From NCBI GenBank assembly GCA_943369525.1, contig CALRNL020000001.1, positions 372,001 to 436,000 on the forward strand: 64,000 bases of DNA, in the 5' to 3' direction. The notes under the pieces are model-generated. The model searched no databases, was not told the DNA's origin, and was given only the letters and a program-made list of their open reading frames with translations. The position numbers and the translations under genes are program-made. This document shows positions 46,101 to 53,987 of this stretch, piece after piece. This DNA is from BAIKAL-G1 sp943369525. GTDB taxonomy: Bacteria; Cyanobacteriota; Cyanobacteriia; PCC-6307; Cyanobiaceae. Numbering within the stretch: the stretch's first letter is position 1; each line of letters opens with the position of its first letter.

Positions 46101-47866
46101 CAGCCCCGCTCCGGGGCGGGCTGGCCGCCTCCGGGAGCTACCGGCTGGGCGGCCCCAGGCCCGGGCTCTGGAGCGAACTGCTCCTGGAGAACGGCCGCCT
46201 GGGCGACCAGCCCCTAGCCCTGGAGCGGGGCTCCCTGGAGCTCAGGAACCAGGTCCTCGCCGTTGACATGTCCGTGCGCAGCCAGGGGGCCGTCAACAGC
46301 GTCGATCTCAAGGGCCTCATCCCCCTGGAGGCGAGCCGCGAGGGCCTGGAACTACGCCTGGCCAGCCGCGGCGATGGCCTGCGTTTCCTCACGGCCCTGG
46401 CCGGCAATGGCCTGAGCTGGACCTCCGGCAGCGCGGACCTGCAGCTGCTGGTGCGGGGCAGCGTGGCCCAGCCGATCGCCAATGGTTTCCTGCGCTGCCG
46501 CGATGGGTTCCTAACCGTGGCCGGCCAGGCGATCCGCGACCTCCAGGCCATGGTTCTGTTCGATTTCCAGAACCTGGACTTGCAACAGCTCACGGCCCGG
46601 GTCGGCAGCACGGGCCTACTGACGGGCACGGGCCAGCTGCCCCTGTTTGAAGCCGGCGTGGTGCAACGGCCCTTGAAGCTGGTGTTGGACAAGGCGCCCT
46701 TCTCGGTGCCCCTGCTGGCCGGCGTCGGGGATGGGGAGATCACGCTGGCCGGCAGCCTGCGCCGGCCAGAACTGGGCGGCGCGCTCGCGATCAGCCATGG
46801 CGCCTTCACGGTGAAGCTCAGCTCCCTGGCCAGCGGAGCCAAGCCCGGAGTGGCGGTCACGGTGCCCCAACTGGTGGAGCAGGGCTGGGATTTCCAGCAG
46901 CCCCTGCAGGTGTTCAACGCGGATCAGGAGAGCAGCACGGGCCGCTCCCTGCGGGCTGCGCTTCCGAACCTGCCGATGCTGGGCCTGCGCAACCTGCGCC
47001 TGAGCTTCGGTCCGAATCTGCGGGTGGTGGTGCCCACGGTGGCCAACTTCAACCCCACGAACTTCACCATCAAGGGCCTGCTCACCCTCAATGGCCGCCT
47101 CGATTCCAGCCTCCAGGCCAGCGGCGTGGTGCGGCTGCTGAGCGGCCGACTCAGCCTGTTTACCACCACCTTCTATCTCGATCCCGAGTCCCCCAACGTG
47201 GCGGTGTTCACCCCGTCCCTGGGGCTGGTGCCCTACCTGGATATCGCCATGCGAACCCGGGTCTCCGACAGCCGCAGCAGCAACCAGGGCGATCGCAGCT
47301 CCATCTACGACTGGACCCAAGCCGGAACCCCGGGGAGCTTCGACCAGCTCAACCTGGTCAAGATCGTGGTGAAGGTGGGTGGTCCGGCCGACCGCCTGGC
47401 CGACTCGCTCCAGCTCAGCAGCACGCCGCCGATGAGCAATGAGCGCCTGTTGGGCCTGATCGGCGCCAACTCCCTGGCGGGCCTGAGCGACGGCAACGCG
47501 GGCGCTGCCCTGGCCACGGTGCTGGGCCAGACCTTGCTCTCACCCCTGGTGAGTTCCCTTTCCGACGTGATGGGCCAGCGGGTCAGCTTTGCCCTCTATC
47601 CCACCTATGTGGTGCCGGCCTTGCAACCCTCCCCGGCGGGCTCCAGCGGCACCCAGCGCATCCCGTCCCAGCTGGTGCTGGGCTCGGAGATCGGCATCGA
47701 TCTGAGCGAACGGTTCAATGCCTCGGTGTTGGCCGCCCCCAACCGCAGCGACATCCCACCCCAGATGACCCTGCGCTATCAGGCCAGTGATCGGCTTGGT
47801 GTGCAGGGATCCTTCGATAGCCAAGGCCGCTGGCAAACCCAGCTGCAGCTCTTTTACCGGTTCTGA
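43193..47866 (+). CDS. tamB: TamB-like translocation/assembly module protein (DUF490)
   Basis: The protein has 1557 residues. A signal anchor (residues about 30-50) is followed by a long repetitive beta-rich periplasmic region typical of bridge-like lipid-transfer proteins. The C-terminal ~400 residues are the DUF490/TamB domain, ending in a short amphipathic strand (Q-L-Q-L-F-Y-R-F). It is thought to span the periplasm and carry phospholipids or help outer-membrane assembly with an Omp85 partner. The ATG at 43193 is used. Codon use is strongly native. It diverges from ycf51. Confidence 0.9.
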   Translation: MGLPPQDSSRAQVLSARRRQGPASWRPWAGRLALLAGLGVGAFSLADQLVGSLYGHGQWRLAYHLSGVMGHPMELGAYRGLRPWGVEVGPSRFRPGLDNPSTLAAQRVLVSLAPLASLREGVPVLQVRLWGAQARLRPNSQGALWQLGHLGAGTKPPRLGLQIHLGDPGQLRLEPSGLGLQVEGHTAIWLQRRDLDLALQGQLLAPAPIPPPGSTSPRPPNSGAKPAGPAKLALVAMGNWQRQQWAGQLNLRQIPIGPLLPLLPRPSQSLLVDRLSGLVSGHLGFRSQGGGDRLAGKANGRASAGLGLAGVRCQGGLTLSDLRWRPPLLSAPLTSDQLKFHCDDGERGLGRPQGSITKPGQRLVLAPGAVVLAGWRGQIQGNLALAAVRRGQLDLRLAARDRGRRQTLQAHLKGPWRQPTLSLAGSLPLPGQSAPGQQPPAQGTAGQRPGAAPPLAFRGRLSLDGRRGGLRLGLPQLELTSGRSELALRGQLWPRLELNSQQLRLGSELIQAWPALKPVLGASPRVVGQLQARGTASRPEVALELAQASNPLLGSVQTQLRWSDQLLKLDSLRAPGLNASGSLPLRLGAAGRPVLGDLDLDLDLGRYPLERLSPLVGARLAGRLTAKGRIRGPLQAPRPDLALVMENPGAGPLDLDETWAGPFRPNGDLHLQARGGAPAGTLVARIGRRWLPEQVRLSRGGGQLTLTGSPRRYHWTAQALRLDGLSLRLQQAQAPLPLRGSLSGQGALDLQPLAMVADGVLRDPGLPGLSGRQLQARVRYRGGELSLKGEWLAKPQGQVAFQLRRRPDGALWSRLEGRSLSSDLLQNLRLAWPLWQQAKPLKGGTAPDLGNLAIDTLGASLSDQLAALALAKQRLNSLVLPGASSRQDLALADLQALVDADLTLSGPSPARLTIDLETRGHLWLRDQTMDRALGEEPFIARLQGPLQEGTGRFSFSQLPLALLALAGPLPAPLRGGLAASGSYRLGGPRPGLWSELLLENGRLGDQPLALERGSLELRNQVLAVDMSVRSQGAVNSVDLKGLIPLEASREGLELRLASRGDGLRFLTALAGNGLSWTSGSADLQLLVRGSVAQPIANGFLRCRDGFLTVAGQAIRDLQAMVLFDFQNLDLQQLTARVGSTGLLTGTGQLPLFEAGVVQRPLKLVLDKAPFSVPLLAGVGDGEITLAGSLRRPELGGALAISHGAFTVKLSSLASGAKPGVAVTVPQLVEQGWDFQQPLQVFNADQESSTGRSLRAALPNLPMLGLRNLRLSFGPNLRVVVPTVANFNPTNFTIKGLLTLNGRLDSSLQASGVVRLLSGRLSLFTTTFYLDPESPNVAVFTPSLGLVPYLDIAMRTRVSDSRSSNQGDRSSIYDWTQAGTPGSFDQLNLVKIVVKVGGPADRLADSLQLSSTPPMSNERLLGLIGANSLAGLSDGNAGAALATVLGQTLLSPLVSSLSDVMGQRVSFALYPTYVVPALQPSPAGSSGTQRIPSQLVLGSEIGIDLSERFNASVLAAPNRSDIPPQMTLRYQASDRLGVQGSFDSQGRWQTQLQLFYRF

Positions 47867-47873
47867 GCAGGGT

Positions 47874-47915
47874 CTGAGCTCGTCCCTCTGAGCTCGTCTG
47901 CCTGAGTTCGTCCGT
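47874..47915. repeat. Three-unit tandem array with a 14-bp period just after tamB
   Basis: Units begin at 47874, 47888 and 47902 and share CTGAG(C/T)TCGTC. A partial unit follows, and a decayed one precedes them at the tamB stop. The array begins 8 bp after the stop codon. The 14-bp period makes a coding role impossible. Confidence 0.85.
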
Positions 47916-48054
47916 CTGATCTGGATGGTCCGGACTGGCTGCCATGACGGGGCCCAGCCCCCGTGGGCAAACGCCCCAGGGCTTGGCGCCGTTAGACAGG
48001 CGAGCAGCGGCAAAGCCCAGCCGTAGCCTGGCCTACTTGTTTTAACCATGCGCC

Positions 48055-48945
48055 ATGGGCCAGTTGATCGGCGTCGACCTCGGCGGCACGGCGATCAAGC
48101 TGGGTCGCTTCGATCGCCAGGGCCAGCTGCTGGCCGAGGCCCAGGTGGCCACGCCCCAACCGGCCGTGCCCGGGGCCGTGACCGTGGCGATCACTGAGGC
48201 CATCGAGCAGCTCGATCCAGACCACCTGGCCGACCTGGTGGGCCTGGGCCTGCCGGGGCCCATGGATGGCAGCGGCCGCATCTCCCGCATCGCCATCAAC
48301 CTGGCCGGCTGGCAGGAGGTGCCGCTGGCCGACTGGCTCGAACCGAGGCTGAAGCGCCGCGTCACCCTGGCCAATGACGCCAACTGCGCCCTGGTGGGCG
48401 AGGCCTGGACGGGGGCCGCCCAGGGGGTGGACGACGCGATCCTGCTGACCCTGGGCACGGGCGTCGGCGGCGCCGTGCTGCTGGGCGGCCAACTGTTTAG
48501 CGGCCATGCCGGCGCCGCCGGCGAACTGGGCCTGATCTGTATCGATCCGGAGGGCCCCAGCTGCAACAGCGGCAACAATGGCTCCCTGGAGCAGTTCTGC
48601 AGCATCGCCGGATTGGGTCGCCTCAGTCCGCTCGAGCCGGGCGAACTCAGCCGCCTGGCCGACGGGGGCGACGCCGAAGCCCTGGAGGTGTGGCGGCGCT
48701 ACGGCCAGGGACTGGGGATCGGCCTGAGTTCCCTGCTCTACGTGCTCACCCCCGAGGTGGTGCTGATCGGTGGCGGCCTCGGCGCCGCCAGCCGCCACTT
48801 CCTGCCGGCGGTCTGGCAGGAGGTGCACCGGCGGGTGCTGCCCCAGAGCCGCAGCGGCCTGGAGATCCGCGCCTGCGCCCTCGGCAACGGCGCCGGCCGG
48901 CTGGGGGCCGCCAAGCTGGCCCTGGAACGCCTAGGCGGTGGCTGA
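48055..48945 (+). CDS. ROK family sugar kinase (probable glucokinase)
   Basis: The protein has 296 residues. The ATP-binding motif D-L-G-G-T-A-I-K is at residues about 8-15, the catalytic Asp lies in A-N-D-A-N-C-A, and T-L-G-T-G-V-G-G-A is present. The zinc-binding motif of most ROK proteins (C-x-C-G-x-x-G-C) reads C-N-S-G-N-N-G-S from Cys170, so only the first cysteine remains. Cyanobacterial glucokinases of this family may share that trait. No DNA-binding HTH is fused, so it is a kinase rather than a repressor. Its end overlaps the GTG start of proA. Confidence 0.85.
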   Translation: MGQLIGVDLGGTAIKLGRFDRQGQLLAEAQVATPQPAVPGAVTVAITEAIEQLDPDHLADLVGLGLPGPMDGSGRISRIAINLAGWQEVPLADWLEPRLKRRVTLANDANCALVGEAWTGAAQGVDDAILLTLGTGVGGAVLLGGQLFSGHAGAAGELGLICIDPEGPSCNSGNNGSLEQFCSIAGLGRLSPLEPGELSRLADGGDAEALEVWRRYGQGLGIGLSSLLYVLTPEVVLIGGGLGAASRHFLPAVWQEVHRRVLPQSRSGLEIRACALGNGAGRLGAAKLALERLGGG

Positions 48946-50281
48946 AGATGGAACCTCCCTGCACCCAGGCCAGGCCGTGAGCGTTCCCGATCCCTCCCCC
49001 GAGCTGCTGCAACGGGCCGCCGCGGTGCGCCGCGCCGCCATGGCCCTGGGGCAACGCTCCGATGGGGAGCGGCAGGCGGCGGTGCTGGCCATGGCCGACG
49101 CCCTTGAAGCCGACGCGGCCACGATCGTGGCCGCCAACCAGGCCGACCTGGAGGCCGCCGCCAACGCCGGCCTGGCCCCAGCCCTGGTGGCCCGCCTGAA
49201 GTTGGACGACCGCAAACTGGCCGCCGCCATCGAAGGGGTGCGCCAAGTGGCCGCCCTGGCCGATCCGATCGGCCGCCGCCAGCTCCACACCGAACTGGCC
49301 GATGGGCTGGTGCTGGAGCGGCTGAGCGTGCCCCTGGGGGTGCTGGGGGTGATCTTCGAAGCCCGGCCCGATGCGGTGATGCAGATCGCCTCCCTGGCGA
49401 TCCGCTCCGGCAATGGCGCCCTGCTCAAGGGCGGCAGCGAGGCCAGCCGCAGCTGCGCGGCGATCCTGGCGGCCCTGCAGGCCGGCCTGGCCCGCTCGCC
49501 GGTGTCGGCCGAGGCCCTGGCCCTGCTCACCTCCCGCCAGGAAAGCCTGGCCCTGCTCAAACTCGATGGCCTGGTCGACCTGATCATTCCGCGGGGCTCC
49601 AATGAGCTGGTGCGCTTTATCCAGGACCACACCCGCATTCCGGTGCTGGGCCACGCCGATGGCATCTGCCACCTCTATGTGGATGCCGCCGCCGACCTGG
49701 ACCAGGCCCTGGCGATCGCCATCGATGCCAAGGCCCAATACCCGGCCGCCTGCAACGCGATCGAAACCCTGCTGCTGCATCGCCAAATCGCGGAGCCCTT
49801 CCTGGCGTTGGCCCTGCCGGCCTTCAGCGCCGCCGGGGTGGAACTGCGCGGTGATTCCGCCGCCCAGGCCCTGGGCGTCGAACTTGCCGCCACAGAGGCG
49901 GACTGGGGCACGGAGTATTCCGACCTGGTGCTGGCCGTGAAGGTTGTGGACTCCTTGGACGAGGCCCTGGCCCACATCAGCCGCCATGGCTCCCGCCACA
50001 CCGATGCGATCTGCAGCCGCGATCCAGCGGCGGCGGAGACGTTCCTGCGGGGGGTCGACAGCGCCGGGGTGTATTTGAACTGCTCCACCCGTTTCGCCGA
50101 TGGCTTCCGCTACGGCTTCGGCGCCGAGGTGGGCATCAGCACCCAAACCCTGCCGCCGCGGGGCCCCGTGGGCCTGGAGGGCCTGGTGACCTACCGCTAC
50201 CTGCTGCGCGGCGATGGCCACACCGCCGCCGACTTCGCCAGCGGCGCGCGCCAGTTCAGCCACCGCAGCCTGCCCCTGTGA
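48938..50281 (+). CDS. proA: Gamma-glutamyl phosphate reductase
   Basis: ProA reduces gamma-glutamyl phosphate to glutamate semialdehyde in proline synthesis. The protein has up to 447 residues. The family signature around E-A-R-P-D-A-V-M-Q-I-A-S-L-A-I-R-S-G-N is present. The catalytic cysteine is in A-A-C-N-A-I-E-T-L-L, and E-Y-S-D-L follows. The GTG at 48938 overlaps the ROK gene by 8 bp; the GTG at 48977 is an alternative that begins near the conserved part. Its stop overlaps the folB start, so ROK-proA-folB form a tight run. Confidence 0.95.
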   Translation: MAEDGTSLHPGQAVSVPDPSPELLQRAAAVRRAAMALGQRSDGERQAAVLAMADALEADAATIVAANQADLEAAANAGLAPALVARLKLDDRKLAAAIEGVRQVAALADPIGRRQLHTELADGLVLERLSVPLGVLGVIFEARPDAVMQIASLAIRSGNGALLKGGSEASRSCAAILAALQAGLARSPVSAEALALLTSRQESLALLKLDGLVDLIIPRGSNELVRFIQDHTRIPVLGHADGICHLYVDAAADLDQALAIAIDAKAQYPAACNAIETLLLHRQIAEPFLALALPAFSAAGVELRGDSAAQALGVELAATEADWGTEYSDLVLAVKVVDSLDEALAHISRHGSRHTDAICSRDPAAAETFLRGVDSAGVYLNCSTRFADGFRYGFGAEVGISTQTLPPRGPVGLEGLVTYRYLLRGDGHTAADFASGARQFSHRSLPL

Positions 50282-50679
50282 ACAGCGACCAGCAGGGAGC
50301 TGCCGAATGGCGGGGGGACCGCATCCTGGTGCGTGATCTGCGCCTCTGGGCCCACGTGGGGGTGCTGGAGTCGGAGCGCCAGCTGGGCCAGTGGTTTGAA
50401 CTGGATCTGGAGCTGGGCGTTGATCTCAGCGCCGCCGCCTTGGGCGACGACCTGGCCGCCAGCCTGGACTACGCCCGGGCGATCACGGCCCTGCAACGGC
50501 AAGCCAGCCAGGTGCAGGTGCAAACCCTGGAGCACTACAGCGAGCTGATTTTCGCTTGCCTCGAACAGCTCTATGGCCCGGTGCCGATGGGCCTCGAACT
50601 GCGCAAGTGCCGGGCGCCGGTGCCGGGCTTTAGGGGCAGCGTGGCGGTGCGCCGCAGGCGCCATTGGGGCCGATCCTGA
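50278..50679 (+). CDS. folB: Dihydroneopterin aldolase
   Basis: FolB cleaves dihydroneopterin in folate synthesis. The protein has 133 residues, with D-R-I-L-V-R-D-L-R-L-W-A-H-V-G-V-L-E at the start of the fold. The conserved Glu and Tyr are in this and the S-L-D-Y-A segment, and the lysine/arginine C-terminal segment L-R-K-C-R-A-P-V-P-G is present. The GTG start overlaps the proA stop (GTGA), which implies coupling. Confidence 0.93.
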   Translation: MNSDQQGAAEWRGDRILVRDLRLWAHVGVLESERQLGQWFELDLELGVDLSAAALGDDLAASLDYARAITALQRQASQVQVQTLEHYSELIFACLEQLYGPVPMGLELRKCRAPVPGFRGSVAVRRRRHWGRS

Positions 50680-50946
50680 TTGGGGCCACGCCTGATCAGC
50701 CCTAGCGCCTGCCCGCACCAATCCTCCGGACGACCGGATGGCCTAACGCCCCCTTAAGCAAGGCCAGCGACCCAGCAATCACTGACAACCCATTGCTGGC
50801 AATCGCCAAGAACTTGACAAGCACTGACGAGCACGATTGACGCCAGGTGCCTCGCCAAAGCCCTGAAATCCTGCGAACGATTCACCTCGCAAATGCGGTA
50901 ACCATCGCCATGGCTAGCTCGCCCCAGCCCGTCCCCCAGAACGGCG
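50680..50946. other. Intergenic region between folB and the umuDC locus
   Basis: About 270 bp. The central part is A/T-richer than the flanks and contains several CACTGAC/GACAA-like words but no convincing gene. It could carry a promoter for the hypothetical gene at 50947. A short frame starting at ATG 50910 is out of phase with that gene and not supported. Confidence 0.45.
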
Positions 50947-51573
50947 GTGGCACTGACCAGGCAGCTGCCCCGCCCCCCATTGCCCACCGCCCCAGCCGCG
51001 CCAGCGTCCGCCTTCGCCCCCGGGAACGGGGAGCCGGAGCCCAACCCGCAGCCGGCCCGCACCACCACCCAGACATCGCCCAAGCCGACACCTAGCCCGA
51101 TCGCCGTGGTCAGCCTGCTGCTGGGGCGCCGCCGCGAGCCGCGCCATTGGCTGATCGAAGCCCACGGCGATCCGGCCGGCCTGGCAGCACGGCTCCAGGC
51201 CAGCCTGGCCGAGGGCGCAACCAGCTCCGGCCCCTGGGCCAACGGATCCGCCCGCGCCCCAGCCGGCGCCGAAGCCAGCGCCAACGCCCAGGCCGGGGCC
51301 AAGCCCAGGGCACCAAGCAGCCCCGAGCAGATGCTGCAACGGGCCTTCAGCGACTGCACCGCCCTCGAGCGGCCCGATCCCCCGAGCGAGGCCAGCTACC
51401 GCTACCGGCTCAGCCTGCCCAGGGGCCACCTGGGATGGGCGTCTGTGGCCTGCTGGCGCCGCTACGGCCCAGGCGGCGCCTGGCAACGGCGCTGCGGCCC
51501 CATGGGGCTAGCCCCCTTCCTGGCCCACCACGGCCGCCGACCGACCCAATCCGGATCAGTACACCTGTACTAA
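50947..51573 (+). CDS. Uncharacterised protein upstream of umuDC
   Basis: The protein has up to 208 residues. The first 50 residues are Pro/Ala/Thr-rich and may be disordered. Two folded-looking parts remain: P-I-A-V-V-S-L-L-L-G-R-R-R-E-P-R-H-W-L-I-E (about 52-72), and S-Y-R-Y-R-L-S-L-P-R-G-H-L-G-W-A (about 150-165), with an Ala/Ser-rich linker between. Third-position codon bias is native across the gene, so I think it is real. The starts are GTG 50947 or GTG 51106. The stop codon overlaps the umuDC LexA box. No family was recognised. Confidence 0.55.
   Translation: MALTRQLPRPPLPTAPAAPASAFAPGNGEPEPNPQPARTTTQTSPKPTPSPIAVVSLLLGRRREPRHWLIEAHGDPAGLAARLQASLAEGATSSGPWANGSARAPAGAEASANAQAGAKPRAPSSPEQMLQRAFSDCTALERPDPPSEASYRYRLSLPRGHLGWASVACWRRYGPGGAWQRRCGPMGLAPFLAHHGRRPTQSGSVHLY
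51558..51571 (+). promoter_or_regulatory. LexA (SOS) box of the umuDC locus
   Basis: The 14-bp sequence AGTACACCTGTACT matches the cyanobacterial LexA consensus RGTACNNNDGTWCB at every position and is nearly a perfect inverted repeat (AGTAC ... GTACT). It ends 25 bp before the umuD ATG, where it would block transcription, and lies in the last codons of the uncharacterised gene at 50947-51573. Confidence 0.85.
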
Positions 51574-51596
51574 AGTGATGGGGCTGCGCCCTTGCC

Positions 51597-52076
51597 ATGC
51601 CCGATCCCGCCCTGCGCCAGGGCCTGCCCCCCCTGGGCCTCACTCCCCTGCAGCTGGCCTGCCTCGGGCCCCTGCGGCTGGAGCGGCCCGGGCGCCTGCT
51701 GCCCCTGGCCGGGGACAGCGTCGCCGCCGGCTTCCCCAGCCCCGCCGACGACTACATCGAAGCCGGCATCGACCTCAACGACCACCTGATTCGCCACCCC
51801 AGCAGCACCTTCTTTCTGCGGGTTAGCGGCGACTCCATGACTGGGGCCGGCATCCACCACGGCGACCTGCTGATCGTCGACCGCAGCCTCGATCCCCGGC
51901 CCGGCCGCATCGTCGTGGCCGTGCTGGAGGGGGCCTTCACCCTCAAGCGCCTCAGCCGCCACCAGGGGCGCCTGCGGCTAGAGGCGGCCCATCCCGCCTA
52001 CCCGCCGCTGGAGCTGGACAACGCCGAGGAGGCCCTGCTCTGGGGGGTGGCCACCCATGCGATCCATCCGCTCTAA
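51597..52076 (+). CDS. umuD: UmuD-type translesion polymerase accessory protein (LexA/S24 peptidase fold)
   Basis: The protein has 159 residues. The self-cleavage site fits Ala44-Gly45 in S-V-A-A-G-F-P-S-P. The catalytic pair is Ser80 (S-G-D-S-M) and Lys117 (F-T-L-K-R-L). After RecA-stimulated self-cleavage UmuD' activates the UmuC polymerase. It is preceded by a consensus LexA box and followed by umuC after about 200 bp of GC-rich sequence, so it is the first gene of an SOS-controlled pair. Confidence 0.93.
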   Translation: MPDPALRQGLPPLGLTPLQLACLGPLRLERPGRLLPLAGDSVAAGFPSPADDYIEAGIDLNDHLIRHPSSTFFLRVSGDSMTGAGIHHGDLLIVDRSLDPRPGRIVVAVLEGAFTLKRLSRHQGRLRLEAAHPAYPPLELDNAEEALLWGVATHAIHPL

Positions 52077-52275
52077 GCGCCGCCAATCCCAACCCCAGCC
52101 TGCCGGCGCCGCCCCCTGGGCTGCCTAGGGGCCCAGCCCCAACCCCCAGGGCCGGGCCAGCTGGCGCGCGCGGCCCCGCCACCAGGATCCGCCGGCCGAT
52201 CGGCCGCTCTGACCATGGGCCTGGCCGGCGCTCTGGCAACAGCGAAGCCCTCTCCCTCCGCAGCCCCCAGCGCCC

Positions 52276-53760
52276 ATGCCCCTCGCCCTCCCACCAGAGC
52301 CGATCCGCCGCTCCGCAGCAGCGGCGGCGGCGAGCCGCCCGCCTGCCCCTGGACCGGGGCCTGGGGCAGGGGCAGGCGGGGCCCGGCCAGGGAGTGGGGC
52401 AGGGACTGGCCCAGGAGCGGAGCCGGGGACCAAGCCCGGCATTGCCATCGTGCTGATCGATGGCAACAACTTCTATGCGTCCTGCGAGGCGGCCCTCGAT
52501 CCCTCCCTGCGGGGCCGGCCCCTGGTGGTGCTCTCCAACAACGACGGCTGCATCGTGGCCCGCAGCGCCGAGGCCCGGGCCCTGGGCATCGCCATGGGCA
52601 CCCCCTATTTCAAGGTGCGCCGCGAGCTGGAACGGCAGGGGGTGGTGGTGCGCAGCTCCAACTACGCCCTCTACGCCGACATGAGCCAGCGGCTAATGCG
52701 CAGCCTCGAACCCTGGGTGGAGGAGCTGGAGATCTATTCGATCGACGAAGCCTTCGGCCGCCTGCACCGGCCCGCCCCAGGGGCCGACTGGTACCCGGGC
52801 GAAGGCCATGGCAGTGGCAATTGCGGCGACCTGGTGGCCTGGGGCCTGGCCCTGCGCCGGCAGGTGCGCCGCCAGCTGGGTCTCCCGATCGCCATCGGCA
52901 TCGCCCCCTCCAAGGTGCTCGCCAAGCTGGCCAACAAGCTGGCCAAGAAAGATCCCGCCCACCGGGGTGTCTTTGACCTGGGCGCCGTGGGCGATCCGGG
53001 CCCCTGGCTGGAGCAGCTGCCGGTGGAGGAGGTCTGGGGGATCGGCCGCAAGCTCTCGCGCTGGTGCCGCCTGCGCGGCGCCGCCAACGCCCGCCAGCTG
53101 CGGGACCTGGCCAGCGGCGAACTGCGCAGCAAGGCGGGGGTGGTGGGCCTGCGGCTGCAGCAGGAACTGCGGGGCCACAGCTGCCTGGCCCTGGCCCTGG
53201 CTCCGGCGGCCAAGCGCGAAACCTGCGTCAGCCGCAGCTTCAGCGAACCGATCCGGGAGCTGGCCCAGCTGCGCCAGGCGATCGCCACCTACCTCAGCCG
53301 CGCCGCCGAAAAACTGCGCCGCCAGCAGCAGCTCACCGACACGGTGACCGTGTTCGTGCGCAGCAGCCCCTTCAACGGCAGCCAGTTCTATGCCAATGCG
53401 GCCACCGTGACCCTGCCCCTCGCTAGCCAGGACACGGCCGTGCTGCTGGCCGCGGCCCTGCCCCTGGCCGCCCTCCTGTTCAAGGCCCACAAACCCCTGC
53501 AGAAAGCGGGGGTGTTGCTGCAGAACCTGCAGCCAATCAGCCAGCTACAACACAGTCTGCTCGCCCCCCTGCCGGAGGCGGAGCAACAACGGCGCGAGCT
53601 GCTGCTGGCCACGATCGATGGCCTCAACCGCCGCTACGGCAGCGGCACCGTCGCCTGGGCCGCCTGCGGCCTACGGCCCGCCTGGGCGATGAAGCGCCAG
53701 CGGCTCTCCTGCGCCGCCACCACCCGCCTGGCCGCCATCCCCCTGGCTTGGGCCCGGTAA
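52276..53760 (+). CDS. umuC: Y-family DNA polymerase UmuC
   Basis: The protein has 494 residues from the ATG at 52276. The polymerase begins at about residue 57 with I-D-G-N-N-F-Y-A-S-C-E. The second catalytic motif is Y-S-I-D-E-A-F-G, and the N-N-D-G-C segment is present. The C-terminus ends with the typical S-x-x-x-T-T-R-L-A-A-I-P. The first ~55 residues are Ala/Pro/Gly-rich and foreign to UmuC. A GTG directly before the core (52450) could be the true start. It copies past damaged bases with UmuD'. Confidence 0.93.
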   Translation: MPLALPPEPIRRSAAAAAASRPPAPGPGPGAGAGGARPGSGAGTGPGAEPGTKPGIAIVLIDGNNFYASCEAALDPSLRGRPLVVLSNNDGCIVARSAEARALGIAMGTPYFKVRRELERQGVVVRSSNYALYADMSQRLMRSLEPWVEELEIYSIDEAFGRLHRPAPGADWYPGEGHGSGNCGDLVAWGLALRRQVRRQLGLPIAIGIAPSKVLAKLANKLAKKDPAHRGVFDLGAVGDPGPWLEQLPVEEVWGIGRKLSRWCRLRGAANARQLRDLASGELRSKAGVVGLRLQQELRGHSCLALALAPAAKRETCVSRSFSEPIRELAQLRQAIATYLSRAAEKLRRQQQLTDTVTVFVRSSPFNGSQFYANAATVTLPLASQDTAVLLAAALPLAALLFKAHKPLQKAGVLLQNLQPISQLQHSLLAPLPEAEQQRRELLLATIDGLNRRYGSGTVAWAACGLRPAWAMKRQRLSCAATTRLAAIPLAWAR

Positions 53761-53987
53761 GTGGCTTGAGCCGCTGGGGAAGGGGCAAAGACACTCCACA
53801 CAACCACATAAGCAAGCCGATCGGCATAACAAATCGATCGACCAAAGCGATCGAAGCAATCCGCAGAAGCACAGAACAACCCAGGAGAAAGAATCAACTC
53901 CCGGGGCGGGTTGGCCCAGTCAGCACTTCTAAGCTCAAGGCAAGGGCGCCGCCCCAGCCTGACCACGCCACCGAGACCGCCCAACCC

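Noticed and set aside
48746..50263. 505-codon minus-strand open frame opposite proA
   Set aside because: It spans the end of the ROK gene and proA on the opposite strand, is Gly/Gln/Ala-rich and has no domain.
53790..53920. Possible small RNA in the A-rich stretch after umuC
   Set aside because: No defined promoter, hairpin-plus-T-run or match to a known Yfr RNA motif could be made out.
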